64,000 bases of DNA from Diphasiastrum complanatum (GCA_029204225.1 CM055092.1:71055472-71119471), one strand, 5' to 3'. Counted from the stretch's first letter, positions 48,801 to 60,417 are shown. Notes: generated by a model from the sequence alone, not told the origin. Made by a program: numbers and translations.

Positions 48801-50333
48801 GTGATTGATAGCGGTGCCACACGTCATATGACTTATCACAAAGAGGTCTTCACAAAGATTGTGAAAGTGCGTGATGGAAGCAAAGTTGAAGGTGTTGATA
48901 ACACCTCTTATCCTATCAAAGGTATTGGAGTGATCCCCATTATCTTACCCAATGGTGAGGAGAAGTACATTCGTAATGTACTTTATGTTCCAAAAATAAA
49001 AAAGAATCTCATTTTGGTCTCTACAATTATGAACCAAGGATTGGTTGTGGAATTCAAAGACGACAAATGTTTTATCAAAGACCCAAAGAGATCTCTTATG
49101 ATCATTGCTTCGGGAACATTATGTGGTGGATTGTTTCTTATGGATACCTATGAGCGAAGAGCTTCATCATCCTTTTGTCTTGTTGCGTCAAGTTCACATT
49201 CTTTGGAGCTAGCTGAATTATGGCATGCTAGGTTTGGACATCTCAACTTTGCTAGCTTGAAGATGTTGAAGAGATTCGATATGGTTGAAGACATTCCTAA
49301 TATTGAGCATCCCGAAGGACATGTATGCAAAGGATGCATACTTGGAAAATTTCAAAGGCAAGCTTTTCCAATTGATGGAAATATTAGAGTTGATGGAAAA
49401 TTTGACTTGGTTCATAGTGATGTATGTGGTCCAATGAGGATCGAATCCATTGGAAGACGTAAGTACTTTGTTACTTTTATTGATGACCTTATCCTATAAA
49501 GGCAAAATCTGAAGTTTCTCAACGCTTTAAGGATAGAAAATCAGTTTGGGCACTCTTTGAAGATCTTACGTACCGACCGAGGAGGAGAATATATAAAGAA
49601 TACGTTCGGTACTTATCTTCAAAGCAAGGGTATCCATCATTAAATGACAACCCCCTACACACCTCAACAAAATGGTGTTGCCGAAAGAAAGAATCGCACT
49701 ATCATGGAGATGGCTCGATGCATGCTCAAGGCAAAGGGCCTTCCTCACAAGTTTTGGGCTGAAGTGGTTATAACGACGAGTTACATTAGTAATCGATGTC
49801 CTACTAAAGCCTTGAAGGTATTAACTCCTTATGAAGTTTGGTATGGTAAGAAGCCGACTGTTTCTCACTTACGCATCTTTGGTCACACGACTTATGCTTT
49901 CATTCCCGATAAGCTAAGAACCGAGCTTGATGATAAAGGAGCTAAATGCATATTTGTTGGCTATAGTGATGAAAGCAAGGGCTATAGGTTGTTCAATATG
50001 GATACTAATAAAATCATAGTGAGTCGTGATGTTCTTTTTGATGAAAAGACCTCCTATGATGTTGCGGCCACTCACGTCATGAAAGGGGACTTCCCCCATG
50101 ATGCATATCTTGAAATATTTCCAGATTTGGTTTTACCATCTAATCATGAAGATAAGGGACTGCCATCAACTTCTAGTGGACAGCCCACTACTTCTTCAAT
50201 TTTGCAGCCCATAGTTCATCAAGAAGAACCTATTTGTGGTGAACAGCAGCCTGTTGAAGACATTGGACAACAAGGTCCAAGTTCGGAACACTTTGGACAA
50301 CAAAGTGTTGACAAAAGCAAGGCTGTTGGATAG
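48801..50333 (+). pseudogene. Copia element A protease and integrase
   Basis: Protease 'IDSGATRHMT' is intact. The pre-integrase zinc domain has 'LWHARFGHLNF' and 'CKGCILGK'. Integrase shows 'LVHSDVCGPM' (first Asp), 'LRTDRGGEY' (second Asp) and 'PQQNGVAERKNRT' (Glu), so the triad residues remain. But about 35 residues between the first and second Asp are missing, and there are stops at 49497 and about 49641 and a frame change near 49500. After 'SHLRIFGHTTYAFIP' and 'VSRDVLFDEK' the linker 'GQPTTSSILQPIVHQEEP' follows. Non-functional. Confidence 0.88.
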
Positions 50334-51670
50334 TCCAAACTAGTCCCTAAATGGTTGTTGCAGACTTTGTAGGACAACAAAGTGGATCATTTCTATTAAG
50401 GGAAGACTCGTGCCTCTACTAAATCAGTAGAATTTGTTGATTTTTTTGATTTTGCTCTGATTTCTATTGAGAATGGTGCAGTAGAACCTTTTTTTTTATG
50501 AACAGGCCAGAGGAGTAAAATGTTGGGAGGATGCGATGCAAGAAGAGTACAACTCACTCACGAAGAACCACAGTTGGGTTCTTGTTGATCTTCCACATGG
50601 GGCTGGAATCTTCATCTCTCAACAACGATACATTGAGCAGATGTTGAAACAATCTTCTTTTTTCAAGTCACCGCAAGTTGATGCATATGATAGATGCATT
50701 AGTGAAAAGTTTCATGCGAAACCTTTTCAATTTGATGTTTTAGCAAAGGCTGAAAAATTCAAGCACTCTTTGGAACCTTTTTGTACTAATCGAGGAGGGA
50801 GTCAACATGTGTCAAATAGTACTTTTGTTCAAAGTGTTAAGAGTGAGCATTTGTTTGGAGAAAATTTTTCATTATTTGAAGAATATTCTCTGTCATCCCA
50901 TGCCTCTTCGAGGGACAGCTTTGATGACGCCATCGTTGATGCATCTCTTGATAGTTTGCCAAATTTTTATGATGAAGACGTTGGACAGCAGGTTCAGTCA
51001 TCTTCTTTTGGTCATTTACAGCCCATTTTACATCATGAGATGTCCATTATGCTTCAGGAACAGCCTGTGGAAGATTATGGACAACATGGTCCATGTTGGG
51101 AACACTTTGGGGAGCAAAGTGTTGAACAACCCATAACAATTCCTTGTCAGCTATTGAAGACTTTGCAGGACAACAAAGAAATGTCTTACTATGAAGGGAA
51201 GGCACGTGCCTCTTTAAAATCAGTACCTTTTGCTGATTTTTTTGGTTCTACACTTACTCTTCATCATGATGTTGGTACATTGCCTATTCTATGTGAGCAA
51301 GTCATTGATGGTAAGGTTTGGGAGGATGTGATGTCAAAAGAGTTTGGTACTCTTTTTTATTGTCCTTATGGTAAGAAGTTTTTTCGAATGATGTGGGAGC
51401 CTATAATGGATTACAAGTCCATGTTTCGACTTATTGTCGAGTTTATGTTGGTTCCCTACTTTGGATGGAGCAAGCAAATCCTCACCCTTCGACTTGATGC
51501 TTCATTATTACGCATTCTTTTCCTTTTATATATTGGACATGATTGGGGATGAGATTTCGACTACTTCGGTGCGAAGTTTATTTGGCGACATGAAGTTCGG
51601 ACAACAAGTTGCATTTTTCTCTTTCGTGAAGTTACTTCATGTTATGTTATGCATTTCCATTTAAGGAGGG
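50334..51670 (+). pseudogene. Rearranged copia linker/RT region with open 338-aa chimera
   Basis: 50334-50535 is the integrase-RT linker with stops. The open frame 50536-51552 joins the RT start 'MQEEYNSLTKNHSWVLVDLP' directly to the RT end 'GIFISQQRYIEQMLKQ', removing the palm with YVDD. It then enters a diverged second copy of the integrase/linker: 'NRGGSQHVSNSTFVQSV' resembles 'DRGGEYIKNTFGTYLQS', and 'EQPVEDYGQHGPCWEHFGEQ' resembles 'EQQPVEDIGQQGPSSEHFGQ'. The catalytic Asp is replaced by Asn in that copy. Such a protein could not polymerise DNA; whether it is made is unknown. The polypurine tract ends the region. Confidence 0.7.
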
Positions 51671-52149
51671 TGTTGGAATGTAAATGGAATTGCTTAAATT
51701 ACCATAGGTTACTTTGACCCAAAAGGTCGAGAGTTGTGTAACCATGGTCATTTATTATATTAGGCCTACTAAACTTAGAGTTAGCTAAGTTACTATGAAA
51801 TTAACTTGGCAGGGACTCATGGGTCCACTAAGCCTAATTGTGACATTAAGTACCCCAACTTGACATATTGGAGGTACCTTATTCTTTCTATGTAACTTAT
51901 AGAAAGTTGGATAGTCAATAGTCAAGTAGTTGGACAGCCAATAGTCATGAAGTTAGATAGTCATCTTGGACTATATATATGTGTGCATCCCATTTGCATG
52001 AGACACTTTTGTAAGCAATACTGACTATTCTCCTTGGCTGTCCACGAGTTTCTACAAGAAGGTTTCTAGCCATCTCTCTCTTTCTTTTGAGAATGCTTTG
52101 TGTGATTGAATAGTTAAGATTCTGGATCCTTAGACTTCTATTCCTTCTA
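51671..52149 (+). repeat. 3' LTR of copia element A (479 bp)
   Basis: Preceded by AAGGAGGG. Same start as the 5' LTR; one 23-bp unit shorter, with scattered base changes. The 3' terminus reads TTCCTTCTA rather than TTTCCTACA, so the last bases are altered. Confidence 0.88.
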
Positions 52150-52179
52150 TGGGTGTATGACTTTACAATTCCGGTTTCT

Positions 52180-52475
52180 AAGAACTTTTGCCAGCTCGGC
52201 CATACTATTGTTCTCTTTGCTGGAAAGTATGTTTGTGAGGCGCTGGGCTTTGTTTTCACTCGTTGGTCAGTCCGCTACTTGTCAACTTCATTGATGGTGA
52301 TGCTCCCGGTAAATGTGGGTTCTAGAGCTCCCTTGTTGGTATTTTGTCGACGCTTTCTAGTTATTGCGTTGTTTCCTCCTTGAGTTATTCCTCATTTGAT
52401 TTGCAACATTTGGAATCCCGTTAGAAGATTCGTGTGGGAATATTTATGAGAATCTTCTAACACTTATTTAGAATT
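52180..52475 (+). repeat. Dispersed repeat family 2, copy 2
   Basis: Aligns with 27003-27215 over its whole length, ending 'GAGAATCTTCTAA'. It lies directly beyond the 3' LTR of element A. Confidence 0.65.
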
Positions 52476-53259
52476 TGATGGCTAGTAAGATTTTTAGCTA
52501 TGTACCAAACCACAATCCTTATTTATAAAAAATCATCTAATGGCAAACGGTAGCACACCATGTGCTATTTTTTTGTTGAATCATGCGTATAGAGAAACTC
52601 GCAAAATGGCAAGGCCCCTCTATAGCTATTCTTCTGCCATTTTTATTACACATCCATCACTTCCTTTGTATTGTCTTTGTGGCTATGCTATTAATTGTGG
52701 CTTACCTTCCCTCGTTACATTGTCTACTAGCAACAGCCTAAGTCTTTGAGAATTAGTACCCCCATTCACAATAGCCTTTTTCTTTGTGAGGTCACTAGGT
52801 GGCAACTTCGTCTCTTCTCAAATATTCTGTCCATGTATCTTTACTATCATCTACAAAATTGAGTAATCCTACATACCATTTGTGATCATTCCAAACTACC
52901 TTAATAATATCAAAGGTTTGTTTTATCTTCCTCATTGGAGTTGTGCCCTCCAATATTTGGTTCCCTTCTATGAAAACTTCATTAAGTACTCACAATAATT
53001 CATGCATGTATTGTTGTATTGGGTGGTTGTCTAGAATGACTACGTTAAGCTTATTGCAAACATTTCTAATGTATTTGGCTTGCATGACTTGCTTTAGTGC
53101 AAACATCAACTCATAGTCATTAGATGTTGGAGGTAATCATGTTACACCTTTTTTCTGATTGATGATCTCCATAACCTCTCGATTAGTAAGGTTTATTGGA
53201 AAAAAAATCTCTTTTTCAAGGTTAGCCGATGCTCTCTTCAATTGCTCCCCAATTGGGTC

Positions 53260-53941
53260 TGTTAAAAATTCACAATTCTAGCTTGACTAGTTTTGGTCAT
53301 ATGACTTGTAAATAGTTAGATGGTCATGATGTGGCTTGTCACACGTGCCAAATAGCATAGGATTCCATTCATAAGGATGTTCTCAAGTAGACCTAAGTGT
53401 TAGAACCTTTGGAATGAGTCCAAATTATGCTTAGATACAAGGGAGAAAAAATCGGAGCTATTTTTGGTAATTTTTGCATTGTTGAGGGATCTCCAAGATT
53501 CCAACCCTAACTTGGTAGGGATGAAAGATCCACCAAAATTAGCATTAGGGATAGGTTTAGGGCTACTCATACCTGCCCAAAACCGTGATGGATCATGTAT
53601 ATATAGGTGATGATATCTCACCAAAATCAATCAAGCAATTTCATGTTTTTTCTCTCATAATGGTGCAATTGCTCTCTATGTTCATAATTGTTTGAGTACT
53701 TGTGATTACTAATGATTATAGGATTGAATGTAGGTCTGGTGTACAGTACTCAGACTGTGGGAGGCCGTACTTTCACACGTGTGAAGCCTTCTTCAAGGAT
53801 TTGGGCCATTTAGTGAGGTTCAAGCATAGATTTTTGATGGATTTTGATGGTTCAACTTGTGCTAATCTTATGAAATCATAATCTATTGTTTCCCTCATCA
53901 TTTCTAGTGTTTTAGGATCCTTATTTGTTGTAATTTTTACA
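53260..53941 (+). repeat. 5' LTR of copia element B
   Basis: TGTTAAAAATT...TTTTTACA. It has a TATATATA box near 53598 and a perfect 14-bp palindrome TTCACACGTGTGAA (53772-53785) around a CACGTG core, plus another 'CACACGTG' near 53341. Confidence 0.95.
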
Positions 53942-53954
53942 TGGTATCAGAGCC
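53942..53954 (+). other. Primer-binding site of copia element B
   Basis: TGGTATCAGAGCC directly follows the LTR. Confidence 0.95.
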
Positions 53955-54751
53955 TAAAGGCTGAAATGACTAAATCCTTGGTTTTCATTCAATTTGATCA
54001 CAATTTTTGATCTAAATCTTGTGTAGATTGGATCTTAGCATCTAGTATTGATTCTAGAACTCAAAGTGAGTCAAATACATTGGAGATTGGTGTTGTGTGA
54101 CTTCATTTGCAGGTGTTTAGGTGTCTAAAACCAGAGGCAAAGTTGAATTCAATTCACATTACCAAGATAGCAAGTTTTGCTTGCTCCAAGCATTGATTTC
54201 TAAGCAAGTTTTGGAGGTGATTTCATAGAGGAGGCTTTCTAGCATTCAAGGAGAGGGAAGATCAAAGTTTTGGGGACTCTTCAAGGCTGTTCTAAGGTGT
54301 AGTAGACACCTCCTAAAGTGATTTAGGTTCAGTCCAACCATTCCTTGACTTATGCACCAAATTAGATCAATTTTTCATCAATTTTGATCATTTTTTGCTT
54401 GTGATTGGATAGTAGATTGTGTTGCATCCTCATTAAGTTCCATTTAGATCTTTTACAAGTGATTTTGGAAGTATATTAGGTTGCTGAAATTCACTCTTGA
54501 TCAGATCATTTGGAAGCTTTAATGTTCTTTATAGAAAGAGGGGCAATCCTACTAGTATTGTCTACTTCAATCAAGCAAGTGCATTGTTTCTAGTATTCTA
54601 TGATTTGATTTTGTTAGAGATCATTCTTAGATCTTTATAGGAAGTCTATTACTGATCTTTTCAGGTCCCTAAGAAGTGGGATAAGGTAGACCTTCAATCA
54701 AATCAATAAAAGTAACCTTCATTTGTGTCAAGTCCTTGATTAGGAGACTAG

Positions 54752-55264
54752 ATGGCATCTATAAATGCATATCTTTTGGATACTAATGAAAGGCTCAACA
54801 AAACTAACTATTCCATATGGAAAGTTAGAATGGAATCTATCATGATCATGCAAGATCTGATGGAAATTGTAAATGGTAAGGAGGGTGAACCTATTCATCC
54901 TCAAGAAAAAGCCAAATACATCAAGAGGTGCAATGTTGCACTACATTGCATAAAAATGAATGTTGCAAATGAACTCTTAAGAGAGGTAGGAGATTGCACT
55001 TCAGCTCAAGATGCTTGGGAGACTTTGCAAAAGGTCTATGAATCCAAGAACCAAACTAGAATGTTAGCTTTGAAGAATCAAATCTATAGAAGCTATCAAA
55101 AGAAAGGAGAGAGTGCACATACTTTTGTCCTAAGAGTAAAGGAATTGAACAAAGAGCTAGCCTTTATAGGTGACCCTATCAAGGATGAAGAGCTTGTTCA
55201 ACTCATATTGAATGGACTAAGCTTTGAATTTGACAATGGTTCAGGGATATGCAATTATGGGTAA
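54752..55264 (+). CDS. Copia element B gag
   Basis: The ATG at 54752 starts 'MASINAYLLDTNERLNKTNY', followed by 'SIWKVRMESIMIMQDLMEIV', 'AQDAWETLQKVYES', 'TRMLALKNQIYRSYQKKGES' and 'LNKELAFIGDPIKDEELVQL'. This is the copia gag capsid region (UBN2), which packages element RNA in virus-like particles. The frame ends at 55264, but similarity continues from about 55240 in the +1 frame with the zinc knuckle, so a base was lost or two gained near 55238. Copia gag and pol normally share one frame. The first 170 residues are otherwise undamaged. Confidence 0.9.
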   Translation: MASINAYLLDTNERLNKTNYSIWKVRMESIMIMQDLMEIVNGKEGEPIHPQEKAKYIKRCNVALHCIKMNVANELLREVGDCTSAQDAWETLQKVYESKNQTRMLALKNQIYRSYQKKGESAHTFVLRVKELNKELAFIGDPIKDEELVQLILNGLSFEFDNGSGICNYG

Positions 55265-58200
55265 GCTACCCATACTTGAAGAACTCCAAGGCACACTCAT
55301 GGCCGAGGAATCAAGAAGGAGCCAAATGCAAGAGAGGATGAATAGGCTTTCCATCCAAGGTGGAGATGACCAAGCTCTCTTCACCAAAGGCAAAGGCAAG
55401 TCCAAAGGCAAAGGATCAACATTCAAGAAGTCTACAAAGTTTGAGGATCAAGAAGGACCCCCAAAGACATCTCCATCAACCACCAAAGTCAAGAAGGACA
55501 AATCAAAGGTGAAGTGCTACTATTGTAGCAAGATGGGGCATTATGTCTCGGAATGCTTCAAGAGGAAGCAAGATCAAAGCCAAGCCAACATGAGCAAAGA
55601 GGAGGAGGAGGAGAGTTCACATGAGGACTCTCTCATGATGTCCATATTTTCTTCAACAAGCTTCAAAGGAGAAGATCCTTGGTGGATTGACTCGGGTGCT
55701 AGTTCACACATGACTAGTAAAAGGGAGTTTTTCTCTTCTCTCTTATCTTATGATGGACCTATAAAGTCTATCTATACAGCAAATGATGAAGCTTGTAAGA
55801 TTGAAGGAGTTGGTAGCATTCCCCTTTGCTTAGGATCTTCCAAAAAGATCAACATAGAAGGTGTTTTGTACATTCCTACAATAACAAAGAATCTACTAAG
55901 TGTTGGCCAAATGGTAGACAATGGTTTCAATGTTGACTTTGCCTCAAATGAATGTTTCATCAAGAAGAAGGGTAAGATAGTGGCTAAGGGCACTAGACTT
56001 GGCAAACTTTATAAGCTGGATGCATTTGTGGATACTAATGTTGTCATGTTGGCCGAGAAGAGCAAGATATCTACCTTTACTTTATGGCACAAAAGACTTG
56101 GACATGTCAACTCGGGTTCCATGGAGGCTATGATCAAGGAGGAGTATGCTTTAGGCCTACCAAGGTCTATTGGGAAGGAAGACAAGGTTTGTGAAGCTTG
56201 TGCCTTATCCAAGGCACATAAGAAGGTGTTTCCTAACTCCATCACAAAGTCATCTCATCCTCTTGAACTCATACACTTGGATGTGCACATTGCTAGCACC
56301 AAATCTAATGGAGGTTCATCCATGTTTTTAACCTTCATTGATGACTACTCAAGATATTGTTGGGTGTTCTTACTTTCCTTCAAGTCTCAAGTATTTGATA
56401 CTTTTGTAAAGTTCAAGTTGTTTGTGGAAAAGCATCATAATCATAGCATCAAGATTCTTAGAAGTGACAATGGTGGAGAATTCATCTCCAATGAGTTCAA
56501 GGCCTTTTGTGAGGAGGAAGGGATCAAGAAAGAGACTTCTTGTCCTTACACTCCTCAACAAAATGGAGTTGCTGAAAGAAGGAATAGAACATTATGTGAA
56601 TGTTCTAAGGCTTTAAGATTAGATGCTTGTTTGCCCAAATCCTTTTGGGGTGAGTCTCTTGTATGTGCAAACTACTTGATGAATAGGGTGTCTTGCAAAG
56701 CAATTGAAGGCAAAACTCCTTATGAGATGTTGTATGGAAAGAAACCCAATCTTAATCACTTGAAAGTTTTTGGGTGTATATGTTATGTGCATGTGCCATT
56801 GGAAACAAGAACCAAGGAGGATCCATCTTCCACAAGAGGGATCATGCTTGGATATGCAAGCTCAAGCAAGGGCTACAAAGTCTATCTCCCATCCTTGAAC
56901 AAATTTGTTGTTTCAAGGGATGTCATCTTTGATGAACATCATATGCATATGCTTGAAGAAGGCTCAAGTGCTCCAACAATCAAGAAGAAGATGGCCGAGG
57001 AGCAAGATCTTGGTTTTGAGGAGGAGCTCATGGAGGAGCAAGCACCAAACCCACCTATCACACCAAGGAGATCTTCAAGGGCAAAAGTGGAGCCATCAAG
57101 GCTCACATATCAAGGCAAAGGACAGCAAGTTGAGGGTATCTCATCCACTTCTTATGCTTTATCTAGTTTTGAAGAACCATCTAATGTTGAAGATGCATTG
57201 AACTACAAAGAATGGTATAAAGCTATGTTGGATGAGTATGATGCCTTGATTGAGAATGAAACTTGGTTGCTTGTTGAGAGACCTCAAAGGAATGTAATAG
57301 GATGCAAGTGGGTCTTCAAGCTTAAGTTGAATGCAAATGGGAGTGTTAACAAACATAAAGCAAGATTAGTTGCAAAAGGTTATGCTCAAGAGAGAGGGAT
57401 AGACTATGAGGAAACTTTTGCACCCGTGGCCAAGATGGTCACAATAAGACTAATCATTGCACTTGCATCACATTTTGGATGGATTCTATGTCAAATGGAT
57501 GTCTCTAATGCTTTCTTGAATGGTTTTTTGGAAGAGGATATCTATATGGAGCAGCCACAAGGGTTCATCAAGCATGGAATGGAGAACAAAGTATGTCATC
57601 TCCAAAGAAGCATCTATGGCTTGAAGCAAGCCTCGAGATCTTGGAATTCAAGACTACATTGCTATCTTATTTCACTTTCTTTTGTTCAAAGTGAATATGA
57701 TCCCACTCTTTACATTAAGTTTGATGATGTTGGTACTGTACTTTTACTCATTTATGTAGATGACATCATCATTAGTGGAAATAGTGTTGATGGTATTGAA
57801 AAAATCAAGAGAGATATATCCTTAGAGTTCAAGATGGTAGATCTAGGGTGTCTTCACTTCATCTTAGGCATAGAAGTACTTAGAGGGTCTGATTTTATCT
57901 TTATAAGTCAAGTAAACTATGCTCAAAGTCTTTTGAAGAAGTTTAAGATGGAAGTATGCAAAAGTGTTGACACACCAATGGAGCAAAATGTAAAAGTGCC
58001 AAATGAAGATGATGAAAGATCCTTCATGGACATCACTTTGTTTAGGCAACTTATAGGTTCCTTAATGTGGATCACTATAACTAGACTAGATCTTAGCTTT
58101 AGTGTATGTAGGTTGAGCCAATCCATGCAAAAGCCATTGAATATCCATTGGAAAAAGGCTAAGAGGATTCTAAGATACATCTCGGGTACATTGGATTTTG

Positions 58201-58718
58201 GGATTCTATATAGAGGAGATGTGATTAACCTTCATGCATTTACTGATTCAGATTTTGCAGGGGACAAGAGGGATATTAAATCAACAAGTGCCTATTCAAC
58301 TTTCATAGGAGAAGGTGTGGTTTCATGGCTTTCAGAAAAGCAAGAAACTATATCTCTATCTTCAACCGAGGCCGAGTACAAAGCTTTGACAACCACTACA
58401 AAGGAGGTACTTTGGATCAAGAGATTATTGGTGGAACTAAACATCATGGATTCATAGGAGGCACCAATCATCTACAATGACAATATATCAGCCCAACACC
58501 TTGCATCTAACCCAATCTTCCATGCAAGATCTAAGCACATTGAGATATGCCATCACTTTGTGAGAGAAATGGTGCAAGCCAAGGAGATTGCTTTGGAGCA
58601 TGTTCCAAGCAATGAATGTGTAGCTGATCTACTTACTAAACCACTTCCAAAGACACCTTTTATGAAGTTCAGATCATCACTTGGAGTGATTAGTAAAGCA
58701 ATGATTGAACCAAGCTAG
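55224..58718 (+). pseudogene. Copia element B pol polyprotein (single premature stop)
   Basis: Open for 1077 codons to a TAG at 58455-58457, then the same frame continues to the true end at 58718. Residues in the open frame: CCHC knuckle 98-111 ('CYYCSKMGHYVSEC'), protease 'WIDSGASSHMT' (Asp156), pre-integrase zinc H289/H294/C323/C326, integrase Asp353, Asp415 and Glu451, RT from about 665 with 'GCKWVFKLK', 'QMDVSNAFLNG' and 'YVDD' at 844-847, RNase H 'TDSDFAGDKRDIKSTSAY' and 'SLSSTEAEYKAL'. Beyond the stop are 'YNDNISAQHLASNP', 'FHARSKHIEI' and 'ECVADLLTKPL'. The stop removes the last RNase H part. All catalytic residues checked are present. This could be mobilised by an intact relative. Confidence 0.93.
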
Positions 58719-58732
58719 ATAGTGAGGAGGAG

Positions 58733-59414
58733 TGTTAAAAATTCACAATTCTAGCTTGACTAGTTTTGGTCATATGACTTGTAAATAGTTAGATGGTCAT
58801 GATGTGGCTTGTCACACGTGCCAAATAGCATAGGATTCCATTCATAAGGATGTTCTCAAGTAGACCTAAGTGTTAGAACCTTTGGAATGAGTCCAAATTA
58901 TGCTTAGATACAAGGGAGAAAAAATAGGAGCTATTTTTGGTAATTTTTGCATTGTTGAGGGATCTCCAAGATTCCAACCCTAACTTGGTAGGGATGAAAG
59001 ATCCACCAAAATTAGCATTAGGGATAGGTTTAGGGCTACTCATACCTGCCCAAAACCGTGATGGATCATGTATATATAGGTGATGATATCTCACCAAAAT
59101 CAATCAAGCAATTTCATGTTTTTTCTCTCATAATGGTGCAATTGCTCTCTATGTTCATAATTGTTTGAGTACTTGTGATTACTAATGATTATAGGATTGA
59201 ATGTAGGTCTGGTGTACAGTACTCAGACTGTGGGAGGCCGTACTTTCACACGTGTGAAGCCTTCTTCAAGGATTTGGGCCATTTAGTGAGGTTCAAGCAT
59301 AGATTTTTGATGGATTTTGATGGTTCAACTTGTGCTAATCTTATGAAATCATCATCTATTGTTTTCCTCATCATTTCTAGTGTTTTAGGATCCTTATTTG
59401 CTGTAATTTTTACA
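58733..59414 (+). repeat. 3' LTR of copia element B
   Basis: Same length as the 5' LTR; four differences seen by eye (one C/A, one A/C, two C/T). Confidence 0.95.
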
Positions 59415-59474
59415 GGGTCTTCCTAATTTTGAAAGCAGTTGGATTTTAATATTACTCAATAATTGGTGACTAAC

Positions 59475-59744
59475 GTGCCATTCTCTTTACCCAAATCTCC
59501 TTCTTAACCTAATTAATATTTTGATTTAGTGCATATATTTCCTTTCCTCTCTTATGAATTGGAAGGTGAGGAGGATAGTACACCCTACTATACAAGCGTG
59601 ATATATAAAGTGCCATTCTCTTTACCCAAATCTCCTTCTTAACCTAATTAATATTTTGATTTAGTGCATCTATTTCCTTTACTCTCTTATGAATTGGAAG
59701 GTGAGATGATAGTACACCCTACTATACAAGTGTGATATATAAAG
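59475..59744. repeat. 135-bp tandem duplication
   Basis: 59475-59609 is repeated at 59610-59744 with a few changes, starting 'GTGCCATTCTCTTTACCC' and ending 'GTGATATATAAA'. 135 is 45 codons, so it would not shift the minus-strand frame of the surrounding pseudogene. Confidence 0.9.
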
Positions 59745-59769
59745 AAACATCAATCATAACCAAAATTGC

Positions 59770-59818
59770 AATGCCAATTTTTAACTAGAATTGCAATGCC
59801 AATTTTTAACTCTTGGTA
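59770..59818. repeat. Short tandem repeat, 24-bp unit
   Basis: 'AATTGCAATGCCAATTTTTA' occurs twice in a row, 24 bp apart. Confidence 0.85.
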
Positions 59819-60417
59819 ATGAGTTCGAAGGACGTTGAATGATGCTTCAACATGAAAGTGTTGCCATCGTATTATGGTCATTTCATTTGGTGAAAAGGTC
59901 ATTATAAAATTCCTTTTTTAAATACATGAATTCCTTAGAATAAATAGTTGCCCTTTTTTACTTTATTTGTGAGGGATGAACGCATGTGGAGAGGCTATAA
60001 ACTTCTAAGGGCTTTGGCTAAGAGGAGTAGCCCTAGGGCCCGAGAAAGTGTACAACCTGACAATCAAGCTTTTAACTAAGTCAAATATTACGTGCAAATT
60101 TTTTTGGAGCAGGGTTGGGGCCAAAACTCATTTGGCACCAATGCAATGCTTTCAAAGGCGTTAATCGGTCCCAACACCCCAGCGCGACCACTGGCATCGA
60201 TTGCGCATGCACTCACACATACGCAAAGCATTTCAAGACCAGTGCTCAAAGTATATTATGGGATAAACCTCTCAGGTCACGTGGCAAGCAACGGTTGAGT
60301 ATCATCGAGCAGGGCGGCAGGCAGCAACATGGGGCCAACTTGGGGACACGCATTGTTGAACTTGGTCGCGGCCAAACTGGCCGTGCCAGTAAGATACGAG
60401 GGTCGATGAGAGCGAGC

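Larger units (their letters stand above)
38172..52149 (+). mobile_element. Copia element A, enlarged by nested insertions
   Basis: A pair of LTRs of the same family, 38172-38673 and 51671-52149, both starting TGTTGGAATG, bracket 13 kb. The 5' LTR is followed by the Met primer site, the 3' LTR is preceded by the polypurine string AAGGAGGG. Copia gag begins at 39269, and gag C-terminus, protease and integrase occupy 48345-50333. Between about 39845 and 48345 lie pieces of at least one other copia in minus orientation, an LTR-like repeat and gene fragments. No target duplication is visible. The LTRs differ by a 23-bp repeat unit and scattered substitutions, so it is older than element B. Confidence 0.8.
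53260..59414 (+). mobile_element. Copia element B, nearly complete (6155 bp)
   Basis: Both LTRs are 682 bp (53260-53941 and 58733-59414). GGGTC at 53255-53259 and 59415-59419 is the target duplication. The Met primer site is at 53942, the polypurine tract GAGGAGGAG at 58724-58732. Gag, zinc knuckle, protease, integrase, RT and RNase H are present in the copia order. By eye the LTRs differ at four positions, so insertion was recent. A frame change between gag and pol and one TAG near the end of RNase H are the only defects seen. Confidence 0.95.
52795..59885 (-). pseudogene. Unidentified protein pseudogene split by copia element B
   Basis: Right part (59885-59415): 'RWQHFHVEASFNVLRTHYQE', 'IGIAILVMIDVSLYIT', then 'GKEIYALNQNIN' and 'VKKEIWVKRM', the latter twice because of a tandem duplication. 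Left part (53259-52795): 'PIGEQLKRASANLEKEI', 'NREVMEIINQKKGV', 'ELMFALKQVMQAKYIRNVCN', 'LDNPIQQYMHELL', a stop, 'NEVFIEGNQILEGTTPMRKI' and 'KQTFDIIKVVWNDHKWYVGL', ending 'LRRDEVAT' with a TAG at 52797-52795. The two parts are in the same orientation with only a few stops, so a protein gene once ran through. I do not recognise it; a transposase or host protein are both possible. Confidence 0.45.

Noticed and set aside
55224-55264. Programmed +1 frameshift between gag and pol of copia element B
   Set aside because: Copia elements normally use a single frame, and no slippery site or stable structure is apparent. A simple indel is more likely, though copies should be compared.
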